In this document: positions 1-9,259 of the stretch, piece by piece
Layout of the letters: each line of letters opens with the position of its first letter
Position numbering within the stretch: the stretch's first letter is position 1
Source of the DNA: JAFGOG01 sp034429215
Lineage (GTDB): Bacteria > Chloroflexota > Anaerolineae > JAAYZQ01
Reading direction: 5' to 3'
DNA: 64,000 nucleotides
Assembly (NCBI GenBank): GCA_034429215.1
Contig: DAOUGI010000089.1
Coordinates: forward strand, 1 to 64,000
Made by a program: the position numbers and the translations under genes
The notes under the pieces: generated by a model
The model's input: only the letters and a program-made list of their open reading frames with translations
Database searches by the model: none
What the model was told of the DNA's origin: nothing

Positions 1-983
1 AAGTCGAAATTCTCCTGGGGGGTCATCTTCTCAGAAATGGTAGTAAAGCCGCGGAGGTCGGAAAACATGACCGCCATTTCGGCACTGACATGATCCCCCA
101 GATTGACCTCGGTGATGGCGGGCTTTTCCAGGAACTCCAGGTACTGTTCTGGGATAAAGCGTGAAGCCGAGTGCAAAAACCGGTCTTTGAGGCGATTGGA
201 TTCGGTAATCGAGGTCGCCATGGCATCGATAGCTTGGGCAAGTCGCCCCAGCTCATCCCGACGCTGCAAAAAGGGAGCCAGCATCTCTGGGCGGTAGGTG
301 TTATTCTGAAAGGCGACGATGGCGCTGGTCAGGGTGTGCAGTGGCTGGCTGATCTGGTTGGTCAGGAACACGGCCAGGATGAGCAGCCCGGCCAGGATCA
401 GGATGACCCAACGCCCGGTATTGGCGTTTGATCGAAGGGTTTCATCGATCCACTCGGCTTGGCTGGCAATGTCGTCCAAGTATTGAACGGTCAAGGTGGC
501 CATGCGGGCTTGCATCTCTGCGGCGATAGGATCCGCCTGTTCTTTGGCACTGAGCAGCGCTGTCTGGGGATCATAGGTGGCCTCGTAGGTAGTTTCAAAG
601 ATCGGATCCAGCACCGCCTCATATTCGTCTCGCAGCGTGCCGATCTCATCCCATGCTTGCTCCCCCTGTTCCTCGGTAAAGTAAGCCTCGGGACTGCTCA
701 AGAAGTCGTGGAACTGGCTGCTGTAATCGTAGACCTGAGCCCAGTCTTCCACACTGTCGCCAAGCAGAGCATTTTTGGTGGCGACCTGCTCACGCGCCAG
801 ATCGAATTGGGCGCGGCCGCTGCGCTCCAACGCCAGAGCGCTGGCCTGTAGGCTGGTTACCTGCACCTGCAAGTCGGCGGCATTGATGAGGCTCATGACG
901 GCCATGATCGCCGCGAGCAGCACTAACAGGCCAAAGGCGACGAACAGCCTGGTTTGGGTGGAGAGGTCGGTTAGAAAACGCAT
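1..983 (-). CDS. Membrane-bound class III adenylate/guanylate cyclase, N-terminal part
   Basis: The frame runs off the left edge, so 327 N-terminal residues are visible, starting at an ATG at 983. A transmembrane helix (about residues 10-30) is followed by a helical extracytoplasmic sensor region, a second helix near residues 190-207 (WVILILAGLLILAVFL), a HAMP-like segment and then the beginning of a nucleotide cyclase domain. The last visible residues contain MFSDLRGFT, the metal-binding Asp signature of class III cyclases. The expected role is cAMP or cGMP synthesis in response to an external signal. The catalytic core lies outside the window, so activity and substrate cannot be judged. Confidence 0.85.
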   Translation of the reverse strand, partial: MRFLTDLSTQTRLFVAFGLLVLLAAIMAVMSLINAADLQVQVTSLQASALALERSGRAQFDLAREQVATKNALLGDSVEDWAQVYDYSSQFHDFLSSPEAYFTEEQGEQAWDEIGTLRDEYEAVLDPIFETTYEATYDPQTALLSAKEQADPIAAEMQARMATLTVQYLDDIASQAEWIDETLRSNANTGRWVILILAGLLILAVFLTNQISQPLHTLTSAIVAFQNNTYRPEMLAPFLQRRDELGRLAQAIDAMATSITESNRLKDRFLHSASRFIPEQYLEFLEKPAITEVNLGDHVSAEMAVMFSDLRGFTTISEKMTPQENFD

Positions 984-1157
984 GATGCCCTCCGATTCGG
1001 CTACGAGATTGGTCCCACATCGCCCATATTGTGCCTATCTTGTGCGATTTTGGCAAGCCGATTGCCTTGTCTAGCAACAGGCTGCCTGTAAGCCGGCCCT
1101 CTCCAACTTGACATGGATTCGGCCTCCCGCTATATTTCTGGCAGAGGAGGGATAACT

Positions 1158-2879
1158 ATGAAAACCGAAACCGCTTCAGCGCAGCTTGGCGAGATCATCG
1201 GCGAAGAGTGGGAGTCGCGCTTGCAGTATGACCCAACATTTGCCACCTACACCGGCGATCGTCGCTTCAACGACCGTCTGCAGAGCGTGACCGAGGAGGA
1301 CTATGGGCAATGGCTGGACCATCTTCGGGGCCTGTGCAGGCGCCTGAGTGCGATCGATCGCGCGGCCTTGACACCCACAGAGCAATTGGACGCCGATATC
1401 TTGACCCGGTTGCTCGACAACGAGGTCGGCGACCTCGAGTTCCATGCCTATCGCCTGCCGATTTCCAGGTCGGGCGGGTTCCACCTCGATTTTGCCGAGT
1501 GGCTCCCCCTGGTCACCCCGTTCGAGACGGTGAAGGACTATGAGGACTATATCGCGCGGCTGGCCGCGTTCCGCCATTACGTCGAGCAGCAGATCGAGGT
1601 GATGCGCGTCGGCTTGGCCACCGGTTACCGCCCGGCCGCCGTGACGCTGGTCGGCCTCGACGACACCCTGCGCAAACAGATGGTCACCGACCCTGCTTCA
1701 AGCCCGATCTATGCCCCGTTTGGCCGGTTCCCGGAATCGATCGGCGGCGCCGACCGGGAGCGGCTGGCTGCAGAAGGACAAAAGGCCCTGCTGACGTCTG
1801 TTGTGCCCGGATACGAAGCGCTGCTGCGCTTCCTGAACGACGAATACGTGCCGGGGGCGAGCGCAGAGGTCGGCGCCGGCCATCTGCCCAACGGTCGCGC
1901 CTTCTACCAGCACCGGATCCACTATTTCACCTCGCTCGATCTGTCGGCTGAGCAGGTTCACGCCACGGGACAGGCGGAGGTAAAGCGCATCCGGGCCGAA
2001 ATGGAAAACTCGATACGCGCGGCGGGCTTTAAAGGGGAATTCCATGCCTTTGTCGAATATCTGCGCACCGATCCGCGCTTTTACGCCGCCACGCCCGACG
2101 CATTGCTCAAAGAGACCGCGTATGTGCTCAAGCGCATTGACGGTGAGCTGCCGCGCTTGTTCAAAACCTTGCCGCGCACGCCCTATGGCATCCGGACGAT
2201 CCCTGACGCCAGCGCCCCGGGCAACACGGCTGCCTACTACTTTCCGGCCACGGGTGACGGGCGCTGCGCCGGCTTTTACTACGTAAACACCTTCGATCTA
2301 AAGAGCCGCCCGCTGTACGAAATCGAGGCGCTGTCGCTGCACGAGGCAGTGCCCGGCCACCACCTGCAGATCGCGCTGCAACAGGAGCTGGACCTGCCGC
2401 CCTTCAGGCGCTTCTATGCGTTCACCGAGTTCGTCGAAGGCTGGGCGTTGTATGCCGAGCGCCTGGGCCTGGAAATGGGGTTCTACCAGGATCCCTACAG
2501 CGATTTCGGGCGCCTGAGCTATGAGATGTGGCGCGCCTGCCGGCTGGTGGTAGACACCGGCCTCCACGTCCTCGGATGGTCCCGCCGGCAGGCGATCGAC
2601 TTTATGGCGGCCAATACCTCTTCGACACTGCTCAACATTGCCAATGAAGTGGACCGCTACATAGCCTGGCCCGGCCAGGCGCTGGCCTACAAGATCGGCG
2701 AGCTCAAGATCCGCGAGCTGCGCGCCCGTGCCGAACAGGAGCTGGGCTCGCGCTTTGACCTGCGCGAGTTCCACGACCTGCTCCTGGGCAGCGGTGCAGT
2801 GCCGCTGGATCTGCTGGAGCGGATGGTCGATCGTTGGATTGCCGGGCGGGGCAATCTCCAGCGGGAGACCGGGGCGTAA
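1158..2879 (+). CDS. DUF885 family protein, predicted zinc metallohydrolase
   Basis: This is a 573-residue protein of the DUF885 family. The family signature HEAVPGHH lies near residue 395, with a second conserved stretch EGWALYAERLG about 40 residues later. Together they resemble a gluzincin-type HExxxH plus distal Glu metal site. The start is the ATG at 1158, preceded by GAGGAGG about 8 bases upstream; the frame is open further upstream but has no better start. No signal peptide is seen, so it is probably cytoplasmic, and substrate is unknown (family members are often called carboxypeptidase-like). It is a lone plus-strand gene ending at a strong hairpin. Confidence 0.9.
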   Translation: MKTETASAQLGEIIGEEWESRLQYDPTFATYTGDRRFNDRLQSVTEEDYGQWLDHLRGLCRRLSAIDRAALTPTEQLDADILTRLLDNEVGDLEFHAYRLPISRSGGFHLDFAEWLPLVTPFETVKDYEDYIARLAAFRHYVEQQIEVMRVGLATGYRPAAVTLVGLDDTLRKQMVTDPASSPIYAPFGRFPESIGGADRERLAAEGQKALLTSVVPGYEALLRFLNDEYVPGASAEVGAGHLPNGRAFYQHRIHYFTSLDLSAEQVHATGQAEVKRIRAEMENSIRAAGFKGEFHAFVEYLRTDPRFYAATPDALLKETAYVLKRIDGELPRLFKTLPRTPYGIRTIPDASAPGNTAAYYFPATGDGRCAGFYYVNTFDLKSRPLYEIEALSLHEAVPGHHLQIALQQELDLPPFRRFYAFTEFVEGWALYAERLGLEMGFYQDPYSDFGRLSYEMWRACRLVVDTGLHVLGWSRRQAIDFMAANTSSTLLNIANEVDRYIAWPGQALAYKIGELKIRELRARAEQELGSRFDLREFHDLLLGSGAVPLDLLERMVDRWIAGRGNLQRETGA

Positions 2880-2898
2880 GGGCTTGTGCGGCTATTAT

Positions 2899-2934
2899 TA
2901 GCCTCCCGCAGGTGACCCAACCTGCGGGAGGCTA
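2899..2934. terminator. 15-bp perfect hairpin between convergent genes
   Basis: The arms at 2899-2913 and 2920-2934 pair perfectly around a 6-base loop. It lies between the ends of the DUF885 gene (+) and the araD-like gene (-). Neither side has a long U-tract, so it may act as a weak bidirectional terminator or a 3'-end stabiliser. Confidence 0.6.
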
Positions 2935-2965
2935 GAGGGAGGAGTTGGTTTAAGGAGGTGTGCGG

Positions 2966-3607
2966 CTACTGGCCGTACACCGTGGTGTAGCGCCGGTGCA
3001 GTTTGTCCACCTCTTGAGCCGGGATTTCGTCGGGTGTGCCCAACTGCAGCGCCAGCCACACCGTGCGGGCATTGTCCTCGGTCATGACCGCCGCCTTGAC
3101 CGCTGCCTCGGCCGTCTTGCCGATGGTAAACACGCCGTGGTTCTTGAGCAGCACGGCTGACGAATCGCCGATGCTGTCGATCACCACCTTGCCGATCGAC
3201 TCGTCGCCGATCATGGCAAACCCCCCACAGGGGATCGGCCCTCCGAACTCGTCGGCGATAGCGGTGAGCACAACGGGAATGGGGCGGCCTACGGCGGCAA
3301 AGGCGGTCGCATACGGTGAATGGGTGTGCACCACGCCGCCCACGTCAGGCCGGTGACGATAGATATACAGATGGCTGGCCGTGTCGGACGACGGCTTTAG
3401 GCCGCCCTCGACAACCTGGCCCTGCAGATCCACCACTATCATATGTTCGGGCCGCAGATCTTCGTAGCGTACCCCAGACGGCTTGATCACCATCAGGCCG
3501 GTTTCCGGGTCCCGGGCGCTCACATTCCCGCCGGTCCACACCACCAGTTCGTGCCTGGGCAGCTCCAGGTGTAGTTCGACCAGTTCTCTCTTGATCTCTT
3601 CGAGCAT
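2966..3607 (-). CDS. araD: L-ribulose-5-phosphate 4-epimerase / class II aldolase family
   Basis: This 213-residue class II aldolase/epimerase is predicted to convert L-ribulose-5-phosphate to D-xylulose-5-phosphate, the last step of L-arabinose catabolism. Visible family features are GGNVSARDP near the N-terminus, the phosphate-binding SSDT, the zinc motif HTHS and a third histidine in LLKNHGVF. Length is a little shorter than E. coli AraD (231). The ATG at 3607 is preferred over a TTG one codon earlier because GAAGGGAAG lies just upstream. It is the last gene of the pentose operon, 15 bases after the kinase. A fuculose- or rhamnulose-phosphate aldolase activity is possible, but the neighbouring AraB-type kinase favours epimerase. 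Confidence 0.88.
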   Translation of the reverse strand: MLEEIKRELVELHLELPRHELVVWTGGNVSARDPETGLMVIKPSGVRYEDLRPEHMIVVDLQGQVVEGGLKPSSDTASHLYIYRHRPDVGGVVHTHSPYATAFAAVGRPIPVVLTAIADEFGGPIPCGGFAMIGDESIGKVVIDSIGDSSAVLLKNHGVFTIGKTAEAAVKAAVMTEDNARTVWLALQLGTPDEIPAQEVDKLHRRYTTVYGQ

Positions 3608-3622
3608 CAATCTTCCCTTCGC

Positions 3623-5302
3623 TCAGCCGTTGCGTGCCTGGGCCTTGATCTGCTTCAAACGCTTCATGACGTCGTTGGCGCCGCGGCCCAAGTAATCGTG
3701 CAGGAGGGCATATTCGGCGTACAGCTTGTCATAGACCGCCTGGTTTTCGGGAATGGGGTGATAGCTCTCGTCGCGCAGCCGGGCCATCTTTTTGCTGGCC
3801 TCGATGATGCTGTCAAATCCGCCGGCGGCGGCTCCGGCGGCCACCGCGCCGTGCATGGCCGATCCAAACGAGGGAACAAAAGACGAGGCCGGAATGTAGA
3901 TCGGCAGCCCGGTCACGTCGGCATAGATCTGCATCAGCAGCTTGTTGCGGTCCGGCAAGCCGCCCGTGGCCACGATTTCGTCGATCGCTACGCCGTTCTG
4001 GCGGAACGTCTCCACAATCATCCGCGTACCATAAGCGGTCGCCTCGATCAACGCCCGGTAGATCTCCTCAGGCCTGGTCAGCAGGGTAGCCCCTACCAGC
4101 AGGCCGGTGAGGTCCACGTCCACCAGCACACTGCGGTTGCCGTTCCACCAGTCCAGGGCCAGCAGGCCGCTCTCCCCTGGTCTCAGGCGGGCAGCTTTTT
4201 CCTCCAATAGCTGGTGGATATCTATGCCGCGCGTTTGTGCCTCGCGCTCATAGGCCGCCGGCACACAGTTCTCGACGAACCAGGCAAAGTGATCGCCCAC
4301 ACACGACTGCCCGGCTTCAAAGCCGGGCATATCGGGCAGGATGCCGTCTATGACCACGCCGCACATGCCCGGCACAATCCGCTCTTCGCTGCCCAGCACC
4401 ATGTGGCAGTTGGAGGTGCCCATGATAATGACCATCCGGCCCGTTTCGGTGACGGTTGCCGCAGGCACGGCCACGTGGGCGTCCACATTGGCCACCGCCA
4501 CGGCAGTGCCCGGCTTCAGCCCGGTCCAGGCGGCGGCTTGTTCAGTCAGCCCACCGGCTTTGACGCCCAGCGGCAGGATATCGCGCTTCATCTTTTCGTC
4601 TACGATCCGCTCCAGGCGCGGGTCGAGCGACTTGAAGAACCTGTTCGGCGGAAACCCCTCCGTTTTCGACCAGATGGCCTTGTAGCCGGCCGTGCACGCG
4701 TTGCGCGTCTCTACCCCCGTCAGCCGCCAGACCACCCAGTCGGCGGCCTCGATCAAGCGGTCGGCCGCCGCGTACACCTCTGGCGCCTCGTCGAGGATCT
4801 GCCAGGCTTTGGGAAAAAACCATTCGGAGCTGATCTTGCCGCCATAGCGATCGAGAAAACGGTAGCCCAGCCGCCGGGCAGTTTCATTCAGCTTGTTGGC
4901 TTCTGGCTGAGCGGCGTGATGCTTCCATAATTTGACCCAGGCATGCGGCTTGTCGCACCACTCGGGCAGAAAACAGAGTGGGGTCCCGTCTGCCTTGGTC
5001 GGCAACATCGTGCAAGCCGTGAAATCGATGCCGATGCCGATCACATCCGCGGGATCGACGCCGCTTTCCTTGAGCGCGGCCGGGATAGCGTGTCTGAACA
5101 CCTCGATATAATCGTTGGGGTCCTGGAGCGCCCAGTCAGGTTCGAGGCGGACGTTGCTCTCTGGCAGGGCTTGATCGATCACCCCATTTTTGTACCGGTG
5201 CACCGCCGTCGCCAGCTCCTGGCCGGTGCTGATGTCGACCAGCGCCGCACGGCCTGATTCAGTACCAAAGTCGACACCGATCGTGTATTTGTGCTCAGCC
5301 AT
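3623..5302 (-). CDS. araB: Ribulokinase, FGGY family
   Basis: This 559-residue FGGY carbohydrate kinase is predicted to phosphorylate L-ribulose to L-ribulose-5-phosphate. The N-terminus YTIGVDFGTESGRAALVD carries the phosphate-1 motif, ACTMLPTKADGTPLC matches AraB-type substrate contacts, and MGTSNCHM and a C-terminal GGLPDRNKLLMQIYAD segment match the ATPase fold. Length agrees with bacterial AraB (about 560). The start is the ATG at 5302 with GGGGGAG upstream. The same frame stays open a further 119 codons upstream without an obvious domain, so an N-terminal extension cannot be fully excluded. It lies between the ABC permeases and the epimerase in one operon. Confidence 0.92.
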   Translation of the reverse strand: MAEHKYTIGVDFGTESGRAALVDISTGQELATAVHRYKNGVIDQALPESNVRLEPDWALQDPNDYIEVFRHAIPAALKESGVDPADVIGIGIDFTACTMLPTKADGTPLCFLPEWCDKPHAWVKLWKHHAAQPEANKLNETARRLGYRFLDRYGGKISSEWFFPKAWQILDEAPEVYAAADRLIEAADWVVWRLTGVETRNACTAGYKAIWSKTEGFPPNRFFKSLDPRLERIVDEKMKRDILPLGVKAGGLTEQAAAWTGLKPGTAVAVANVDAHVAVPAATVTETGRMVIIMGTSNCHMVLGSEERIVPGMCGVVIDGILPDMPGFEAGQSCVGDHFAWFVENCVPAAYEREAQTRGIDIHQLLEEKAARLRPGESGLLALDWWNGNRSVLVDVDLTGLLVGATLLTRPEEIYRALIEATAYGTRMIVETFRQNGVAIDEIVATGGLPDRNKLLMQIYADVTGLPIYIPASSFVPSFGSAMHGAVAAGAAAGGFDSIIEASKKMARLRDESYHPIPENQAVYDKLYAEYALLHDYLGRGANDVMKRLKQIKAQARNG

Positions 5303-5523
5303 GTCTCCCCCGTTGAGGCCAGAACCTATTTGTCGGTGATATCGATGGTTGCCAACGTGAACGTACGACGGGTACTCGCCGGGATTATTAGTCTGCCACA
5401 TGAACCGCAGGCCAGTATCCATACGCTCGACATTCGTAAGAACGAGAATGACGTCGTTGATTGCCGTGATCTCTGTGCCCGGCTTTTGGACTAGACCCTC
5501 GATCGCTTCGGCGATCGGATAGG
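5303..5523 (-). other. Open in-frame stretch between permease and ribulokinase
   Basis: These 221 bases have no stop in the araB frame, and the open frame also overlaps the 3' end of the permease gene. The translated stretch (for example VDATLEVKLDE, LVQKPGTEITAI) reads like folded protein and faintly recalls TOBE/molbindin domains. It has no good start codon with a ribosome binding site. It may be a remnant or chance. No other gene is seen here. Confidence 0.3.
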
Positions 5524-6558
5524 TCAGGCCTGTGGCGACCTCGTCGAGTTTGACTTCCAGTGTTGCGTCGACCTTGTTCGCGACGCCCTGATAGAGAATA
5601 TGCTTTGAATTCCGATCGCGATCAAAGTCAACACACCAACGCCAATCCTGGTCCACCATGAACTCAATGTGCCATTGAACTGCAAAATGGACACAATCGT
5701 GCCGTGGATCAGGACACCAAACAAGGTGCCAATGACATTACCGACGCCGCCACCTAATGAAGTTCCTCCTATCACTACCGCAGCAATGGAGTCAAGCTCC
5801 ATTCCAGTTGCATGTTGTCCATAGCCCGCCAGTAATGACATGCTAAAGACAATCCCTGCCAGAGCTGAGCATAAGCCGCTGAACGCATAAACCATAACCT
5901 TTGTACGAGCGACCGGCAGGCCCATCAGGCGCGCGGATTGTTCATTATTGCCCATGGCATAGATCGTGCGACCAAAGCGTGTGAAAAAGCTCAAGTAAAT
6001 TGTCACCAATAACATGATGGGGCCAACTAAGGTTGTAGGGTAGACGTATGCTTTCGGTATAAATGGAATATGGATCGGTGTCAGTGCAAGGGTCTTGTAC
6101 ACACCATTCGTAATGGTCACTGAAGTCAGACTGATGATGTAAGCCATACCGCGAGCGAAGAAAAGGCCCATCAAGGTCGCAATAAAGGGCTGGACTTTGA
6201 GATATTGAATAATCCAGCCCATCAGCCCCCCCAATGCGACACCCATGATGATCATCAGCGGGATCACAATGTATGGGCTTACCCCGCTCCGAAGTAATGC
6301 AGCAGAAGCGGTGCCGGTCAGAGCAATCACGCCGCCCACCGAAAGATCAATCCCGCCCCCGCCACTCAGGATCACCATCGTCATCCCAATCGAAACAAGG
6401 AGCAGGCTGCTGTCATTAATGAACAGATTGAAAAACACCTGTGGTTTCTGCATGGCAGGATACAGCTGACTGCCTATAAAGTAAACCAAGACAAAAACCG
6501 CAAAGGTTAATAGCAGTGAACCATATCTCGAAACAAAGGTTCTAGTTCGCTGTATCAT
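5524..6558 (-). CDS. Sugar ABC transporter permease, YjfF-type
   Basis: This 344-residue inner-membrane permease belongs to the BPD_transp_2 (ribose/galactofuranose) family. It shows 8-10 hydrophobic helices, the family motif GGGIDLSVGGVIALTG near residues 67-82 and a later AAVVIGGTSLGGG segment. It pairs with the neighbouring permease to form the membrane channel of a sugar importer, most like E. coli YtfT/YjfF. Its start overlaps the end of the upstream permease by 17 bases, implying translational coupling. The last 20 residues (RASRTRS onward) are polar and unusual for the family. Base composition is clearly less GC-rich than the flanking arabinose enzymes. Confidence 0.9.
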   Translation of the reverse strand: MIQRTRTFVSRYGSLLLTFAVFVLVYFIGSQLYPAMQKPQVFFNLFINDSSLLLVSIGMTMVILSGGGGIDLSVGGVIALTGTASAALLRSGVSPYIVIPLMIIMGVALGGLMGWIIQYLKVQPFIATLMGLFFARGMAYIISLTSVTITNGVYKTLALTPIHIPFIPKAYVYPTTLVGPIMLLVTIYLSFFTRFGRTIYAMGNNEQSARLMGLPVARTKVMVYAFSGLCSALAGIVFSMSLLAGYGQHATGMELDSIAAVVIGGTSLGGGVGNVIGTLFGVLIHGTIVSILQFNGTLSSWWTRIGVGVLTLIAIGIQSIFSIRASRTRSTQHWKSNSTRSPQA

Positions 6559-7633
6559 GTTGAAGGTCCCTTCGCTCGAATAATCGATTCATCAGACGGC
6601 GGGAGTAATCGGAGTAGAGCAGGATAACCAGCAAAACCAATACTGCCTTGGCGGCTAACAGAGCATTGGCCGGCACACCTAGGCTATAGACCGTAACTGT
6701 GAAGGTCCAGATAACGACCGCGCCAATCACACTAGCAAGCAGGGAGAACCGCCCGCCTGTCATCAAGGTCCCGCCCACGACAACCGCCAGGATGGCATCC
6801 AACTCATAGTTCAAACCATTGTTATTGCCATCGGCGCTGTGGACATAGGAACTGAGAACTAGACCGGCAATCGCGCCACAAAACCCGCAGAACATATAGG
6901 CTAATAGTTTGACGTTTCGTTCATTGATACCACTATAGTAAGTCGATTTGGCATTGATCCCGACCGACTCAATGAACAAGCCGATGGCGGTCTTGCGCAC
7001 CAATATCCAAGCCAGGAGCAATACTACCGCAACAATATAGATCGAGACTGGCAAACCCAGGATATAGCCATTTCCAAACCAGAAATAGGGAGTGTAATAA
7101 ATCGTCATGATTTGCCCATTTGTAATGAGTTGGGCAATGCCACGACCTGCAACCATCAAGATCAACGTGGCAACCATCGGTTGGATTCTTGCTCTGGAAA
7201 CCAGTAGCCCGTTCCATAAACCACACAGCGTGCCGGCCGCAAGATCAGCGAGGATGATGAGCGGTAAGGGGGTATTCGTTGCGTTCCTGGTTAAGATGTC
7301 ATTCGTGATCAATTGATTCCCCAGCGCTGGATTGATTAGAACAGCACCCATCGCCCCTGAAATGGCAATTACGGCACCCACAGAAAGATCAACGCCTCCC
7401 GTTGCAATCACCAGGGTCATCCCGATTGCCGCCAACATAAGTGGCGCCCCATTATTAAAGATGTCAACAAGATTGCCATACAAGTGTTTTCCGTATACAG
7501 GGTCTTCGATGAAGCCGAGTTTAAAGAAACCAGGCTCAACAATGGCATCAAAAATTAGAATAAGCACCCAGGCCACAAGCGGCCAGAATAGCCGGCTGTC
7601 ACGGATTTTTCTAAGAAATGATGTCTGTTTCAT
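6542..7633 (-). CDS. Sugar ABC transporter permease, YtfT-type
   Basis: This is a 363-residue multi-spanning permease of the same family as its downstream neighbour. The motif TGGVDLSVGAVIAISGA (about residues 78-95) and ILAVVVGGTLMTGG are the conserved permease segments facing the ATPase. N-terminal helix 1 begins near residue 14 (LFWPLVAWVLILIF). The ATG overlaps the ATPase stop as ATGA. With the YtfR-type ATPase and YtfQ-type binding protein it forms a four-gene importer of the galactofuranose/ribose class. In this operon its substrate is most likely L-arabinose or an arabinose-containing sugar, by inference from the enzymes alone. Confidence 0.9.
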   Translation of the reverse strand: MKQTSFLRKIRDSRLFWPLVAWVLILIFDAIVEPGFFKLGFIEDPVYGKHLYGNLVDIFNNGAPLMLAAIGMTLVIATGGVDLSVGAVIAISGAMGAVLINPALGNQLITNDILTRNATNTPLPLIILADLAAGTLCGLWNGLLVSRARIQPMVATLILMVAGRGIAQLITNGQIMTIYYTPYFWFGNGYILGLPVSIYIVAVVLLLAWILVRKTAIGLFIESVGINAKSTYYSGINERNVKLLAYMFCGFCGAIAGLVLSSYVHSADGNNNGLNYELDAILAVVVGGTLMTGGRFSLLASVIGAVVIWTFTVTVYSLGVPANALLAAKAVLVLLVILLYSDYSRRLMNRLFERRDLQHDTAN

Positions 7634-9144
7634 GCTTCTCCTGCCATGGTTTGAATAAGAGTTTTCTCGTCCACGCTACCAGCATATTCAGCAACCTTTT
7701 TACGATCACGCAGCACAGCAACACGGTCACTGACACGTAGTACTTCTTCCAGCTCAGAGGAGATAAAAACGCATGACATGCCTTCCTCTGCTAATTGCAT
7801 CACCAGTTTTTGAATTTCCGCTTTCGCTCCTACATCGATTCCTCGAGTCGGTTCATCCAAAATGAGAACCTTGGGATTCGTCGCAAGCCAACGGGCAAGG
7901 ATCACCTTTTGTTGGTTGCCGCCACTCAGATTTCTGACCAATTGCTCAGGAGAAGGTGTAACAATCCCTAACAATTGAATGTACTTGTCGGCGATTTCAT
8001 TTTGTCTTTGCGCGGAGAGAAATTTGAACCAGCCGTAACGCGCTTGCAATGCCAGGATGATATTTTCGCGGATGGTCAGGTCTCCCACAACTCCCTCTGC
8101 CTTGCGATCTTCGGGACTCAGGGCAATCCCACGCTTTAGAGATTCAAGGGGAGAAAATTTATTCACCTTCTCACCGTTAACAATGAGAGAACCATTATCT
8201 GGAGCATCGATCCCAAAAATCAAGCCAGCCATCTCCGTGCGTCCAGAACCCAACAATCCGGCAATACCCAAAACTTCATTCGCATTCAATTCCAGATCCA
8301 TCGGCTCCAGAGACCCCGTCAGCCCCAGCCCTTTTGCTTCTACCAAATGTTGCTTGTCCTTCTTCTCTTCCTCCTGGGATTTCACTTTTGACAGGGCATC
8401 TAATTCGGTCAAAATGCGTCCCAACATTTTGGCGACCAGTTCAACGCGGGGCAGAGAAGAAGCATCATATGTGCCTACCAGCTTCCCGTTCCTCAGGACC
8501 GTAATCCGATCCGCTACCTGATAGACCTGATCCAGGAAATGAGTGATGAAAATGATACCGATACCTTCGTTCTTTAGTTTGCGCATTGCATCAAAGAGCA
8601 GGTTCGTTTCGTGAATATCCAGGCTGGAGGTAGGTTCGTCTAAAATCAGAACCCTGGCAGACAGGACTTCCAGTGCGCGTGTAATGGCAACCATCTGTTG
8701 GATGGCAACAGAATAATTTCCAAGTGGCTGGGTCACATCGACATCAATGCTCAAGCGGTTGATCGCATTTGCGGCCAGTTCATTCATCTTTGACCAGTGA
8801 ATACTTCCGAAGCGGCGAGGCTCACGTCCCAGCATGATGTTCTCGGCAACGGAGATGTTGGTACAGAGATTGACTTCTTGATAAACCGTGCTAATGCCCA
8901 GTTCTTGAGAATGCTGCGGCGATCGTACCTGAACAAGTTTTCCATCTAACTCTATGGTACCTCTATCAGGTTGTTCCACGCCTGTCAAGACTTTGATAAG
9001 GGTGGATTTACCGGCCCCATTTTCTCCTACCAGAGCATGGATTTCCCCTTTTCTCAATGCAAAGTCTACATCCTCGAGGGCTATCACGCCGGGAAAGGAT
9101 TTTGTGATTCCCAACATCTTTACAATGTCATTTGAATCATTCAT
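7630..9144 (-). CDS. Sugar ABC transporter ATP-binding protein, duplicated ATPase
   Basis: This 504-residue protein has two fused ABC ATPase domains, as in RbsA/AraG/YtfR. The first half has Walker A GENGAGKST, Walker B VLILDEPTSSLD and a degenerate signature (NYSVAIQQM). The second half has a degenerate P-loop GLLGSGRTE but an intact LSGGNQQK signature and VLILDEPTRGID. This asymmetry is normal for the family, with one competent site. A linker near residues 255-285 is rich in K and E. The ATG at 9144 is chosen over a TTG 11 codons earlier. It energises uptake through the two permeases downstream and follows the binding protein after a hairpin. Confidence 0.93.
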   Translation of the reverse strand: MNDSNDIVKMLGITKSFPGVIALEDVDFALRKGEIHALVGENGAGKSTLIKVLTGVEQPDRGTIELDGKLVQVRSPQHSQELGISTVYQEVNLCTNISVAENIMLGREPRRFGSIHWSKMNELAANAINRLSIDVDVTQPLGNYSVAIQQMVAITRALEVLSARVLILDEPTSSLDIHETNLLFDAMRKLKNEGIGIIFITHFLDQVYQVADRITVLRNGKLVGTYDASSLPRVELVAKMLGRILTELDALSKVKSQEEEKKDKQHLVEAKGLGLTGSLEPMDLELNANEVLGIAGLLGSGRTEMAGLIFGIDAPDNGSLIVNGEKVNKFSPLESLKRGIALSPEDRKAEGVVGDLTIRENIILALQARYGWFKFLSAQRQNEIADKYIQLLGIVTPSPEQLVRNLSGGNQQKVILARWLATNPKVLILDEPTRGIDVGAKAEIQKLVMQLAEEGMSCVFISSELEEVLRVSDRVAVLRDRKKVAEYAGSVDEKTLIQTMAGEA

Positions 9145-9177
9145 GGAAGCAACCTGTTTGGGATTATTCCTATCCAA

Positions 9178-9216
9178 GATAGAGAAGCGACGTTTTATCC
9201 GCGCCGCTTCTCTATC
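9178..9216 (-). promoter_or_regulatory. Intercistronic hairpin after binding-protein gene
   Basis: A perfect 12-bp inverted repeat (GATAGAGAAGCG and its complement, 9178-9189 and 9205-9216) encloses a 15-base loop. It sits 44 bases after the binding-protein stop and before the ATPase start, with no U-tract. Such hairpins commonly protect the upstream binding-protein message from 3' decay so that it is made in excess. That role is inferred here. Confidence 0.6.
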
Positions 9217-9259
9217 TACTAGGTTCGTCTTGGCGCGTTTACCGCGACCTCACTTTGGT

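Noticed and set aside
5291..5494. 67-codon plus-strand frame between permease and araB
   Set aside because: No recognisable product or ribosome site; the minus-strand frame is at least as open.
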